A DNA stretch of 64,000 bases from Crocodylus rhombifer (Eukaryota > Chordata > Crocodylia > Crocodylidae). Each line of letters starts with the position of its first letter. Position 1 is the first letter of the stretch. A program made the position numbers and the translations under genes. Under the pieces are notes generated by a model. It did no database searches, was not told the origin of the DNA, and was given only the letters and a program-made list of their open reading frames with translations. Below are positions 53,527 to 64,000 of the stretch, piece by piece. Location: contig JAVSML010021642.1 of NCBI GenBank assembly GCA_038503035.1, forward strand, positions 62,001-126,000, written 5' to 3'.

Positions 53527-53782
53527 CAGTGGTGGTCTTAGGGTGGTTGGGGCCCTGGTCAAGAGAGTCCTTTGAGGCCCTTTAGAGGCTTAATTTTGAT
53601 GACCTATAAGCAAGTCAGACATTTTCAATTTTAATTTCACTTTGCTCTATCCATGAAACTGCAATGAAAGTATCTTAATACAATATGGATACTACAAATA
53701 TTCAGTGTAATTATTATTTTTTTTTATAAAGTGTGGGGTCCTGGGCGGTCACTCAGTTTGCCCTCTCCCAAGGCCACTACTG
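53527..53782. mobile_element. Candidate 256-bp MITE
   Basis: The left end CAGTGGTGGTCTTAGGG and the reverse complement of the right end (CAGTAGTGGCCTTGGGA) match at 13 of 17 positions, giving imperfect terminal inverted repeats. The flanks CCTCCCTC and CCTCCATC (7 of 8 alike, offset by one base relative to the left end) could be a decayed 8-bp duplication, suggesting hAT. The interior is AT-rich and non-coding. Confidence 0.55.
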
Positions 53783-53924
53783 CCTCCATCACCAAGAGGT
53801 CTTGACTTCAAATACAGCCTGATTCAAAGCCCCTGAAAAGACATCTTTGATTTCAATGCCTGGGATTCGGGCTAGGCTAACCAGGGCTGAAACTGCTTGC
53901 TCTTCCAGCAGATGCATCATTGCC

Positions 53925-54262
53925 TTGGGGTCAGAAAGGAATTTTACCCCATGGTCAGATTGGTATGGACTGTAAGGGTTTTTTGCCTTGGCGGGGCATG
54001 GCCCTCTACTTGAGATCTCTTGAGTGTATATTGAGTCTTTTACAGGAGTAGGGCATGGGCTGTGGTGGTCCCTCTGCTTTACCCATGGCAGGTTTAGGTG
54101 TGATGCCTTGTGTTGTGTCAGGGCTGACTGTGTAGTATTACCAAGAGGTCAGGGGATGAATTTGTCGGGTGGTTCAGATAAGGATGATTTTGCCTTAGGC
54201 AGGGGTTCGACTAGATGACTTCTGGAGGTCCCTTCCAGCTCAACTTCTCTATGATTTTCTAT
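53925..54262 (+). mobile_element. CR1-type LINE 3' UTR copy
   Basis: GGGGTCAGAAAGGAATTTTA, CCATGGTCAGATTGGTATGG, TTTTTTGCCTTGGC, GGATGATTTTGCCTTAGGCA, TCTGGAGGTCCCTTCC and TCTCTATGATTTTCT. It is the best example in the window of this 3' UTR subfamily, and it is 5'-truncated before any ORF2 sequence. Confidence 0.8.
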
Positions 54263-54439
54263 AATTTCATGACTTCCATACACTTTAGACTAGGCGCCAA
54301 GAGTGGTCCCCATCCCAAGTACTACCCATGTATTCTGGCACAAAAGTTGCCCTGTGATTTAAAGACCTACTTCCCTTTTATATCTCTGATAATAAGGACC
54401 ACGAGTCTTGACAAACAATAGCAGACATTCGCATAGCTC

Positions 54440-56416
54440 GTGCTGCACAGACAAGATGGGAAGAGAAGTCTGGCACAATCTGTGGGCAAGGCAAGAGCCC
54501 CCAAGGGCACACTTGCCTGCCTGTACACTAATGCCAGGAGCCTGGGCAACAAGCAGGACGAGCGCGTCCTCCTGCTCAGTGCAAAGAAATATGACGTAGT
54601 TGGGATAACGGAGACCTGGTGGGACTCCACCCATGACTGGACCACGGGTGTAGAGGGCTATACCCTGTACGGGAGGGATCGTGTTGACAAAAGGGGCGGG
54701 GGTGTAGCTCTCTATGTGAAGGAAAGCTACATGTCCCTGCAAGCTGATGTTGGGGACTGGCATGGACAGCTAGAGACCCTCTGGGTAAAAATTCGTGGGG
54801 AATTCGGCACAGGGGACACAATGGTGGGAGTCTACTACAGACCTCCCACTCAAAGTCCTGAGCTTGACCAGGAGTTCGCCCGGGAACTGACTGAGGCCGC
54901 TTACTCCAGGACCTTGGTTGTCATGGGTGACTTCAATTACCCGGACGTCTTGTGGGAAGATCACTCAGCAAAATCCAAGCGGTCGCAAAGCTTTCTCTCG
55001 TGCGTAGATGACCTCTACCTGACTCAAGAAGTCTATGGGCCAACGAGAGGCAAAGCGCTGCTCGACCTGGTACTGGCTACGGGGGACGACCTAATCGGCG
55101 ACCTAGTGATCGATGGGAAGTTGGGTGACAGCGACCACAAGCTGATCACCTTCACCATCCGCCGTAAAGCTGGCAAGTCAGTCAGCAACACAGAAGTCCT
55201 TGACTTCAGAGAAGCCGACTTTGACAAGCTCAAGAGGCTTGTCGGTCAGGCCTTCAGGGACCGTGACCCCAGGGAGATGGGAGTTCAAGAAGAGTGGTTG
55301 CTTCTCAAGGAAGCGATCCTCAGTGCACAAGCTAAATCTATCCCAACACGGAGGAAAGGCAGCAAGAAGGCACAGCAGCCCCCCTGGCTCTCCAGGGACC
55401 TAGCAGACCTCCTGTGGCTAAAAAGGAAAGCCTACAAAGGGTGGAGGACGGGATTCACCTCCAAGGAGGATTACTCCGCGCTGGTCCGGTCCTGCAGGGA
55501 GCAAACCAGGAAAGCCAAGGCTGCAACTGAACTCCAACTAGCTTCAGGCATCAAGGACAACAAAAAGTCCTTTTTCAGGTATGTGGGGAGCCGGAGGAAA
55601 AGCAAGGGCAATGTTGGACCCCTGCTGAACCAGATGGGGCAACTGACAACTGATGCCCAGGAAAAAGCCAACCTATTAAATGGGTACTTTGCGTCAGTCT
55701 TTCATCAGTCCCATGGGACGCCCATGCCTGCTATGGGACAGGGAGATCCGGGTGAGGGGGATCCCCTACCCTCCATCAATGCTGACCTCGTGAAGGAACA
55801 CCTTGAGAAGCCGGATACCTTCAAGTCAGCCGGCCCTGACAACCTGCACCCCAGGGCACTCAAGGAGCTGGTGAGCGTCATAGCCCAGCCCCTGGCACGG
55901 GTCTTTGAAAACTCCTGGCGCTCTGGTGTAGTGCCCGAAGACTGGAAGAAGGCCAATGTGGTGCCGATCTTCAAGAAAGGGCGGAGAGTGGATCCGGCTA
56001 ACTACAGGCCCATTAGCCTGACTTCTATCCTGGGGAAGATCTTAGAAAAGTTTATTAAGGAGGCCATCCTTGAGGGACTGGCCCAGGCTAACATCCTAAG
56101 GGACAGCCAGCACGGGTTTGTTGCGGGTAGGTCTTGTTTGACCAATCTCATTTCCTTCTATGACCAGGTGACCTATCACTTGGACAAGGGAGAAGAGATT
56201 GATGTCATATATCTTGACTTCAAAAAAGCTTTTGATCTGGTATCCCATGATCACCTCTTGGCCAAACTGACCAGTTGTGGCCTTGGCTCCACCACGATCC
56301 GCTGGCTGGGAAATTGGCTCCGTGGTCGGACCCAGAGGGTTGTGATTGATGGCAGTCACTCATTGGGTCCCCCAAGGCTCTGCCCTGGGACCCATACTGC
56401 TCAACATCTTCATTAA
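54440..56416 (+). pseudogene. CR1 ORF2: endonuclease and RT up to first frameshift
   Basis: A 658-codon open frame. Residues ~25-245 form the APE-like endonuclease: NARSLGNKQD (31-40), catalytic Glu in ITETWW (E58), RGGGVALYVK (85-94), YYRPPTQ (132-138), catalytic GDFN (163-166) and SDHK (231-234). A basic linker follows (KANLLNGYFASVF), then RT with PIFKKGRRVDPANYRPISLT, QHGFVAGRS and motif A YLDFKKAFD (~590). The first ATG is arbitrary because the copy is 5'-truncated. Near 56,350-56,370 bases are lost and the frame changes, so the last ~20 codons are out of register. CR1 ORF2 nicks DNA and copies its RNA at the nick. Confidence 0.92.
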
Positions 56417-56780
56417 TGATGTGGACATTGGAGTCAGGAGTGGACTGGCCAAGTTCGCCAATGACACCAAACTTTGGGGCAAAGCATCCACGCCAGAGGA
56501 CAGGCGGGTGATCCAGGCTGACCTGGACAAGCTCAGCAAATGGGCGGACGAGAACCTGATGGTGTTTAACACCGAAAAATGCAAGGTTCTCCACCTTGGG
56601 AGGAAAAACCTGCAGCACCCTTATAGGCTCGGCAGTGCTACGTTGGTTAGCACTACAGAAGAAAGAGACTTGGGGGTCATCATTGACCACAAGATGAACA
56701 TGAGCCTGCAATGCGATGCTGCGGCTAGTAAAGCGACCAAAATGCTGGCGTGCATCCATAGGTGCTTCTCGAGCAAATCC
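56346..56780 (+). pseudogene. CR1 ORF2: RT motifs B-C, second frame
   Basis: In the next frame the protein resumes with WVPQGSALGPILLNIFINDV (RT motif B region) and reaches the catalytic motif C. There it reads FANDTKLW: the codon AAT at 56,460-56,462 puts asparagine where CR1 elements have the first aspartate of FADD, so catalysis should be lost. Conserved blocks ADENLMVFNTEKCKVLHLGR and [17 protein letters not shown] follow. Around 56,770-56,790, after [10 protein letters not shown], the frame shifts again. Confidence 0.9.
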
Positions 56781-57246
56781 CGGGACGTTGTACTCGGCCT
56801 TGGTGAGGCCGCAGCTGGAGTACTGCGTCCAGTTTTGGGCTCCACAATTCAAAAAGGATGTGGAGAAGCTGGAGAGAGTCCAGAGGAGAGCCACGCGCAT
56901 GATCAGAGGTCAGGAAAACAGACCTTAGGATGAGAGGCTGAGAGCCATGGGACTCTTTAGCCTGGAAAAGCGCAGGCTCAGGGGTGATCTGATGGCCACC
57001 TACAAGTTTATCAGGGGTGACCCCCAGGATCTGGGGGAACGTCTGTTCACCAGAGCGCCCCATGGGATGACGAGGTCGAACAGTCACAAACTCCTGCAAG
57101 ACCGTTTCAGGCTGGACATAAGGAAGAATTTCTTTACTGCCCGAGCCCCCAAGGTCTGGAACAGTTTGCCAGCGGAGGTGGTTCAAGCGCCTACATTGAA
57201 CACCTTCAAGAGCAAATTGGATGCTTATCTTGCTGGGATCCTATGA
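56781..57246 (+). pseudogene. CR1 ORF2: C-terminal region, third frame
   Basis: The third frame carries [40 protein letters not shown] and then a TAG stop at about 56,926-56,928. The same frame continues after the stop with MGLFSLEKRRLRGDLMATYK, FRLDIRKNFFTARAPKVWNS and a natural-looking end at TGA 57,244-57,246 after DAYLAGIL. This C-terminal portion is the part most often retained in truncated CR1s, including 1-258 in this window. Confidence 0.9.
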
Positions 57247-57260
57247 CCCCAGCTGACTTC

Positions 57261-57277
57261 CTGCCCTTCGGGCAGGG
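57261..57277 (+). other. Hairpin in CR1 3' UTR
   Basis: CCTGCCCTTCGGGCAGG can form a 7-bp stem with a TTC loop just upstream of the CR1 tail repeats. A 3' stem-loop is thought to help CR1-family RT recognise its RNA. It is perfect in this copy. Confidence 0.7.
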
Positions 57278-59424
57278 GGCTGGACTCGATGATCTCCCGA
57301 GGTCCCTTCCAGCCCTGGTGTCTATGAAATCTAAAGTCTATGAAATCTATGAAAATAATATTGAGCGTGAGCTGGGATGTAAGGTTGGGGAACAACCCCT
57401 CGTTTAATAATAAACCAGCACAATTCTGGATGGATGGTTCTGATATCGAGCTGTCGTATCCCCACCCAGGCCGGTCTAGAGAGCTTGTAACCTCCCTTGC
57501 CAAGACGTGGCATCGATCAGCTTCTCTTTGCAGAGGGCCGTGCTTATTCCAAGGAGTAGAGGGACAATCCATTTTGCAGAGCGGACGCCAGGGCAGAGAG
57601 CAGATCATCGCTCTCCACCTCGTCGTGTCTTCTGGGGCGAGGGCTTTGCTGGTGCTAGAAAAGTCATCTGAACATCAGGCTAAGGAAAGCACTGCCAGCT
57701 CCTCACCTGAAGCTCAAGCTCATGGTTTCCTCAAAGCCTACTGAGCTACCGAGGCTCAGGCAGGCCAGTGTCTCTATAGCCCGCATCGGGGGTAATATTG
57801 CCAGCATCCCCTCCACCCCGCTCTGACCGCCCAGCTCAAATGACCAGGTGCCCGGGTACAGCTGGGTCAGCCGGGGTTGATTCTGGCATGAGTTTGGAGC
57901 CACGCTTACCCTCATACCCAGCCTCCCCACCGTCACACCCTTTGCCAACTGCCTGTACAGGCTCTTCAGTTGTTTGAACCCTTCCTTGCTCCCGTGGATC
58001 CATGAATATCAGTACGTTCCCATGCTCCCTTGATGCCGAGAAGGGTTAAATCAGCAAGTTCAGGCTTTTTGCTGGTTTAACGAGATCAAATTTTAACCAG
58101 ATTCAAAGGGAGGAAGTGCAAATTTCTCCAGTAGATATGCCCTAGGAATCAGGAATCATTGAATTTTTCCCCTTGGCTGTGCCAGTGAATCAAGGCATAA
58201 TCTTCAGGAAACTCCTGCGTGCTGATTAGCTGTACTTATTATTTCATTGCAGTAAGTCCTAACCCAGCTCAGAGCCCCTTTGCCCTGAACAACTAAGAGG
58301 CAGTCCCGGTCCTTAAGGACAGTGTTGGTTTGTCTTGTCTTTGATCTCCAAATATACACCCTGAAAAGATAATTGATGAGTGACCTAGGCAAATAGCAGG
58401 TGACCGTTTTTCTTCAAGGATCGCATAAGCCATACTAATACCGACAAGTCTGTGGCTACATCTATTTACCAGGACAAAATTAGTGGCTATGTAACATAGG
58501 GCATTACATTACAACTTAATTTTAACTCTAGAGAGGCCTGATTCATGGCACATAGTAGGAAATTTGTTGGCATGTAGGGACTCATTAGGATGTCCACAGG
58601 GAGGAAAGAGATACCAACCCCCAAATCTCTTTGAGCCAGATCTTCTTGACTTTCTAGTCAAGGGATCCCTGGTCTCTGCAATGCTCTGCATGAGTGCACT
58701 TGCTTTCAGACCTCAGCTGGTTCTTTCAAGGGTATATTCCAGCCTCTGCCCAAGGTTTGCTGTCATGGCTAAGTAATTGTGATCATTTTAAGGATTTACA
58801 ATTTAGCACTTAAGCAATTTCATCAAAACAAGTGGAGGATTTGAGAAAGAGCAGCTGGGCTGCTAGCAGATAGGAACGGGTGCTGCGGCGTACAGGCCGC
58901 TAGACAATCGGGGAAGATTAGGATAATTATTCATGGATTCATTTGAAGGAGGAAACGGCTCAGAGACGGATAAAAGAGTTGGGCAGGTCAGAGCCAGAAG
59001 GGATCAGCCAGGGCAGCTGTCAGGAGCCTGCTGCCACTTGCCTGCACATCCCGTCCTGGGGAGAGGGCAGGTGCCCAGCACCTCTGCAGACTGGGGCATT
59101 TCCGCAGGCAGGGGATGGCAATCAAGCCCCAGCCCTCAGCCCTTTTGCCAGCACGCGGCCCGCACCTACCAGCTGCTTCCCGTCCTGAGGGGAGCAACCA
59201 CAACCCCAGCCAGGACCAGTTTACCCTTCCCAGGTCGCAGGCTCCTCGCCTGGTCTGGCAGGTCACTCACTCAACCCGAGGATGTTCCCCAGAGCAGGTT
59301 ACCCGTCTGGTTTTAGCAGCGGGCTGGCACTCCTATGGTCCTCCTCAGCTCAGAGGTCTCCGGTGGTTTTTTAGGAGACGCTCCATACCAGACTCGGACT
59401 CCCCAGATCAGCGTATGGAAGCCA

Positions 59425-59470
59425 GTTGCTCTGTGACTCAGTTTCCCCACTGGGCAAATAGGACTGATTT
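59425..59470 (+). repeat. MIR-type SINE fragment
   Basis: TTGCTCTGTGACTCAGTTTC then CCCACTGGGCAAATAGGACT resembles the MIR 3' part. Confidence 0.55.
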
Positions 59471-59699
59471 TCAGCCTGGCCTGATGGTAGTGGGGCTGCA
59501 AAGGCATTGTGGTAATGAAGAGCTTGGTCACTCCAGGTCATTAGTGTCATGCCTCTTTCTCCTTTCATACTGTAGCCACTCACCGCATAAGGGTGCCTTA
59601 TTCCCCCACATAATTTGGATAGAGACAGAGCAGAGCTGTGCACGTGCTGCACATCATAGACCAAGGGCTTGCAAAGCAGCCCGTGAGCTAAGCAATGCG

Positions 59700-59780
59700 G
59701 GGTCTAGTTTGCTGGGCAAGCCACGTGGACTAGCTGTGCCTCAGTTTCCCCACTTGTAGAGTGGGACTAATGAAGTGGAC
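59700..59780 (+). repeat. MIR-type SINE fragment
   Basis: TGGGCAAGCCACGTGGACTA, GCTGTGCCTCAGTTTCCCCA and CTTGTAGAGTGGGACTAATG follow the MIR order. Confidence 0.65.
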
Positions 59781-62700
59781 TGGCTTTTGCAAGCAGGGCT
59801 TTGGGAACGACTGGTTCAGAGGGAGGCATGAAGATCAGCAGCCTTGAGGATGTTTCATTTATTCCCTTTGACCAAAGCAAGGCCCTTGCCTGGGAAGCTA
59901 AGGAGAGGTGGAAGCCTTTGACTCTGTTATCACGGCAAAGCAATAGTCAAAGCCAGGGGAGAAATAACCCAATGAGAACTTTTGTCCCAAGGTCTAGTAT
60001 CTCTCTCTCCCTGTAAAAAATGGATTGTGTTTGAAAGATGAGAGCACTGAGAGAGATTAGCGGGAGAGCTGTGAGAAGCCTGACCTTGAGGGCACTTTTT
60101 CTGTGGCTGCACTGGGGCTCTGATTTATTTGGTCGCTTCGCTTTAATATGGATGCTGCCAAGCCGTTTAAACCCCGGCGAGAAGCGCAGTCCCTCTCTGG
60201 CCTCCGGCGAGGAATTTCCTGGGTATTTTAAACCTTGCTTTTCTTCTGTGCCCTTGAGAGGCCTTTTCAGTGCACTGCGGTTTGTGTAGGACCCACCCAA
60301 AACCAAGGGTGTTGGCTTTGGTTGTGCATCTCCCATGTGGCCTTCCAGCTGTTGGCAAGCTAAAAAAATCATCCTCTAAGCCAATATCCCAGCCTAGTTC
60401 TGCTCTTCACTAACTACTGGACATTAACTATCCCCCACTTTTTGCATAGACTATTAGCTTTAATGCTCCTAATATGAGTCTAGGCGATCAGTTCTCCCTC
60501 CGTTCAGTCCTCCTGGATGCTGTGTGCATCTTCACCGTCTCTTCTAAACACGTGTGCCGGGTGATTCGGATGTTGCACCCCAGAGCTGGCTGCATTCACA
60601 AAAAGTCATCGATCAAAAATCGGTAAATAGCAGCTTCTTCTATGTCTTTTTAAACAGGGACCAAAGCATCTTTGTAGGGTGAGATCCTGGATGTAATGAA
60701 GCCAGCAGGGGAGCTGATAGAAGGTCTTGCTATTGAGTTAAAAAAAAAAGACCAAAGTTTCACCCAGAGATTTTAAGGCCCTTTTGATCATCTAGTTGCA
60801 GTTCCTGTATAACACAGAGCAGAGAAAGCTGGCAATAAGCAGTGGAATAGGAAAAAAAAAAACCCACTCAATCACACTCTACTTATCCACATCATTAATT
60901 TATCTTATGAATGAACCGATCTGTGACACGGTTAGGACCCACGGGCTGGGCTGCGGCTGCGGGAGACCTGCAGTCAAGCCTGGATAAAGCTGCGTGGGAA
61001 AGCTGTGAGCTGGGGAAAGGCACGCTTCTCCTACGCTGAAAGCAAGCTCTCTCACCAGCTGTGGTTATGATGAATAGCACGTAGGCTGGGCCAGGGAGAC
61101 TTTCAATGCAGTCGAGTCTCGTAGCTGAATTATGCTCTGTTGACACCCGTGGGCATGTTTTTGCAAAGAATTGCTTTCCTGGCCTTGACAGTTCGGGTTT
61201 TCTGCCTGGGTTAAAATTAGCTCATGTGTCCTAAATGATGGAGCAGACCTGGAAGGAAGGACCTGGTAGGGGAAGACAACCAAATGCACATTAGAAACAA
61301 AGCCCCTTTTTAACCAGGGAGGGTGAGTGACTGTTGGAAGAAGCTACTGAGGGGTGTGATAAAATCCCAGGGACCTCGAGGATGGTCTAGTCCAGGGATG
61401 CTCAACCTACTCCAGAGGTGCTCAGCCTTTTCACCCTGTGTGCCTTAGTCCCAGGCAAGTGACTGGGTTTGGCACTGAAGGATGAGGTTGTGTGGCCTGT
61501 GTAACACAGCAGGATGAGCTGGCCCCATCAAAGTTGATGCCGCATGAAAGAATTGGGAAGCAGCAGGTGCAAAAAGCAGTCTCTCCTGTCCAAGGCATCA
61601 TTTTTATTGCTTGTGTCTTCTTTACCTGGTTTCTGCTGGCACCCTGAAGATCAGCAGGCTAAGGCCTGGTTGCCCTCTGTCATAGCAAGGCTAGGCCCTT
61701 CCCATTCACACTTGCAGGCCTGCTCCGCAACCAGAAACACATCAGTGAAGATGTTCAAAGATGCTTCCCTGAACACACTCACATGCCCGCGGTCTCCTGC
61801 CTGCTTGAGAGCAAACACTGGGGATGACCCTAGAGCAACCTCCCCCTGGTATTTCTGGACTTGACACTTGCCTGCTGGGTGGCTGGGTAGGGCATGGGCT
61901 GGCTTGAACTTGAGCCCATGCTTGAGTTCAGCCATGGTGTAGACAAGTCTTGAGATGTCACGTGAGCCTGTTGTACTGTCATAGAGAGAGGAGGCAACTC
62001 AACAGGGTGGGACAGAAGATGGGCGAGGAGTGGAAGGACCTATGGCTAGATTAACTTATGGCCAGCCAGTCTGCCAGACCAAGCCCACGGCAGTCAGAGG
62101 CCTTGGCTTGTGCTTTCCAGGACCTGGGTATCGCAAGGAACTTGTACAAGAAATTTAACTTGATTTAAGACTGTGCAGCCTCACCAGGGAAGCCACTGAA
62201 TATATCACGGGAGGTGTGTGAGCCTTGCTAGTCACGAGTATGCTGCACCAGGCAAACACTGGTCAAGGTAGTACGTCAGCTCATAATGAATCATCAGCTC
62301 ATATTGACTCATAGCAAAAGATTAATCAGTACCATCACTACAGTCCATACCACTGGTACCCACACTTGGTCCAAACGCAGGCCACCACTAGTGCTGGAAG
62401 ATGATGGAACTAAAACCTATTGGGAAACATTAATCAGTGGGATGTGTTATTGGGGTGTGTTGACCATCAGACTGTGCCACATGACCAGTCAGAAGTCCTG
62501 GTTCTGGACAAAGTGGCCAGAATGGATGTCTTCATCCCACTAGACAACAACATGCAGAGCACTGTGGGAAGGAAGGGAAGAGCCCAGCAGTGTGGTCATG
62601 GAAGGGAAGGTGATCTGGTGCTTTAAGAAGGAGACTATGACATATCAATTGTGATAGCCCATGAAGGGCATGGACTGGTGTCAACTGTCCTACTCCTTCA

Positions 62701-63790
62701 GCAAGTTTCATTCTTCTGACCTTTGACAAGTCCTTCTCCCACCCACAAATTTGGTGAGCAAACAGGTCCATCTTAGCCATTCATGGCCTGCCATGCCCTG
62801 TCCACACACTGGTATACGATGCACAGATCCAGGGCATCCTCATCATCATAGCAGCATGCCTCTATCTCTACTAACACAACAACACACTCCTGGACACACG
62901 CTGGCTTCTCTGCTGGGCAGAGAAATGCTGAAATCCCAGCACAGAGCTGTGCACTGCAGTAACATTGGCCAAGAGCTATGCTTTTAATATACAAAACTGG
63001 GTTTTATAAAAGGAAAGGAAAGGGTCCAAAATCTAGGGCTTGCATTTCCCAACCCCATCTTTAACACACAAAGGACCTGCCTTTATGCCAGTAGCCTCAA
63101 CAGTCAAAGCCAGGCTGAGATCTGAAGGAAAGAAGGTAAGGGACCGAAGCTGTCATGCGGGAAGTGCTTCTACTTGCCATCTCTCATCAGGGCAGCTTGT
63201 GCTGAGCAGATCATAGCATCCTCGTGACACCTTTTCCTTTGTACTTAACCCACACATCTGCTGGCAGCATCTGGCCCAAGAAGCCCTGCCATGCCTAATT
63301 AGCTACTCGACGACGCTCTTCTGTCTAACCCACCAGCCTAGACCGCACTGATGAAAGGACGTGCCGTCTCTGGGCCAAAGCCTGTCCCCGTTCTTGGAGT
63401 TCAGGACACCTATCTCTTCTGAGCGTCACAGGTTGGCCCTCGCAGAGCCAGCAGTGATGTCAGGAAGGAGGGAGGTAGTCTGAAGGAGCACCGAGAAGGC
63501 ACTGCTTCATATGTGGAGACACCACTGCAGAGGGATGCGGGGACTGCTGGACCATGTGTCGCTGCTAGTACTTGCAGTGGGGAGGTGCTGGTTACAAGAA
63601 GCGGATGAAGTCCCAGGGTAATGTTTAGGCTCAAGAGCCAGTGGTGGCACCTAATGTGACCATGCAGAGAGGGATGTGGACAGGAATGTAGGGCCCTTGT
63701 ACACAATGTGTGCTGTTTGGGTACACATTATGAAACAGCACCAAAAGTTGCCATTTCACTAGGTTAGTCATGTGGGAAAAGACACATTGA

Positions 63791-64000
63791 GGTTTTTTTA
63801 ATCACGGTGGGTTTTGATTTATTGTGGCAAGTTAGGCCACCTCCAACGTGTTTTCTTTTTACTGTGGCCAATTGTTCCACCAGGTTTAATTTTATCGTGA
63901 AACTTAGGATACATGTATTCTCACACATAGCTAAAATCGTCGTTTTCTGTATTCTGACACGATTTGTCCACCAGGTACGTTTTTTACTAGTAATGGGGGT
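63791..64000. repeat. Degenerate ~39-bp periodic repeat at right edge
   Basis: Units begin TTTT at 63,812, 63,851, 63,890 and 63,944. Each carries a TTTATTGTGG, TTACTGTGG, TTATCGTGA or TATTCTGACACG word, and the second and fourth share TTGTCCACCAGGT or TTGTTCCACCAGGT. The array runs off the window. The family is unrecognised. Confidence 0.5.

Larger units (their letters stand above)
54440..57353 (+). mobile_element. Long CR1 LINE copy with near-complete ORF2
   Basis: About 2.9 kb with a full endonuclease, reverse transcriptase, C-terminal region, short 3' UTR and CR1 tail. ORF1 and the 5' UTR are absent: upstream of about 54,440 the sequence is unrelated. The 3' end holds a CCTGCCC-TTC-GGGCAGG hairpin (57,261-57,277), GAGGTCCCTTCCAGCCC and four TCTATGAAA-like or TCTAAAG-like units to 57,353. 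Four lesions in ORF2 make it inactive in cis, but it is the least decayed LINE here and resembles the edge copy at 1-258 closely. Confidence 0.93.
57354..63790. other. Mostly unique sequence without recognised gene
   Basis: No exon or RNA gene was recognised. Short MIR-like pieces occur at 59,425-59,470 and 59,700-59,780, and a CTCAACCTACTCCAGAGGTG (then CTCAGCC) doublet near 61,398-61,430 hints at an old hAT terminus. The 62.2-63.7 kb part has scattered open frames (longest minus 63,410-63,706) with no domain I can identify. It could hide a decayed transposon. Confidence 0.4.

Noticed and set aside
54359..54821. Overlapping minus-strand open frames over the CR1 endonuclease
   Set aside because: They are antisense shadows of the clear plus-strand CR1 ORF2.
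59115..59759. 214-codon plus-strand open frame
   Set aside because: It includes MIR-like sequence and has no domain. A chance frame in GC-balanced DNA is more likely.
62280..63710. Possible decayed transposase (PIF/Harbinger type)
   Set aside because: I tried both strands in all frames and found no catalytic motif or helix-turn-helix text that holds up.
1..64000. CRISPR arrays, bacterial operons, tRNA or rRNA genes
   Set aside because: No regularly spaced identical repeats, no ribosome-binding-site-led gene strings, and no cloverleaf or rRNA text were found. The repeat content is vertebrate.

Overview
This window reads as non-coding nuclear DNA from a vertebrate, most likely a non-avian sauropsid and probably a crocodilian. 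The evidence is many CR1 LINE 3' ends carrying the sauropsid tail (a GGTCCCTTCCAGCCC-type block followed by TCTATGAA-like repeats), a Ty3/gypsy fragment, hAT-type MITEs, a Penelope-like repeat and old MIR SINEs. There are no mammalian L1 or Alu sequences and no bacterial gene organisation. The organism is an inference from repeat content, not a database match.

No host protein-coding exon could be supported. The real coding remnants all belong to retrotransposons: (1) a broken Ty3/gypsy pol with a candidate 3' LTR at about 7.65-12.15 kb on the + strand, flanked by a 44-46 bp inverted repeat and CA/GT microsatellites; (2) an old antisense CR1 at 14.4-17.2 kb, itself interrupted by a 51-bp scrap of another CR1 tail; (3) a 0.35-kb antisense CR1-like fragment at 21.1-21.4 kb; (4) an antisense CR1 3' part at 44.8-45.9 kb; (5) a nearly complete CR1 ORF2 at 54.4-57.35 kb on the + strand, with endonuclease and reverse transcriptase visible but inactivated by two frameshifts, a stop and a changed catalytic residue. 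A close relative of (5) lies in the opposite orientation at the left edge (1-258).

Layout: 0-4.3 kb CR1 tail, then unique sequence; 4.29-4.46 kb a striking foldback hairpin; 4.9-5.8 kb CR1 tails; 7.5-12.3 kb gypsy block; 14.4-17.2 kb antisense CR1; 18.5-20.5 kb a dispersed repeat, a conserved-looking AT-rich island and a hammerhead-like Penelope repeat; 21-28.7 kb CR1 scraps and a 221-bp hAT MITE with 8-bp target duplications; 29.6-31.7 kb AT-rich, homeodomain/octamer-site-rich islands that may be regulatory; 31.9-33.1 kb CR1 tails; 33-44 kb mostly unique; 44.5-50.7 kb a dense cluster of CR1 tails in both orientations; 52.1-52.35 kb another regulatory-looking island; 53.5-57.35 kb MITE, CR1 tail and long CR1; 57.4-63.8 kb mostly unique; 63.8-64.0 kb a degenerate ~39-bp periodic repeat that runs off the edge.

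No genes work together here. The window looks like an intergenic or intronic region shaped by successive transposon insertions, with a few unique AT-rich islands that could be enhancers of an unseen neighbouring gene. The least ordinary structures are the foldback at 4.3 kb, the inverted-repeat-bounded gypsy block and the nested CR1 scrap.
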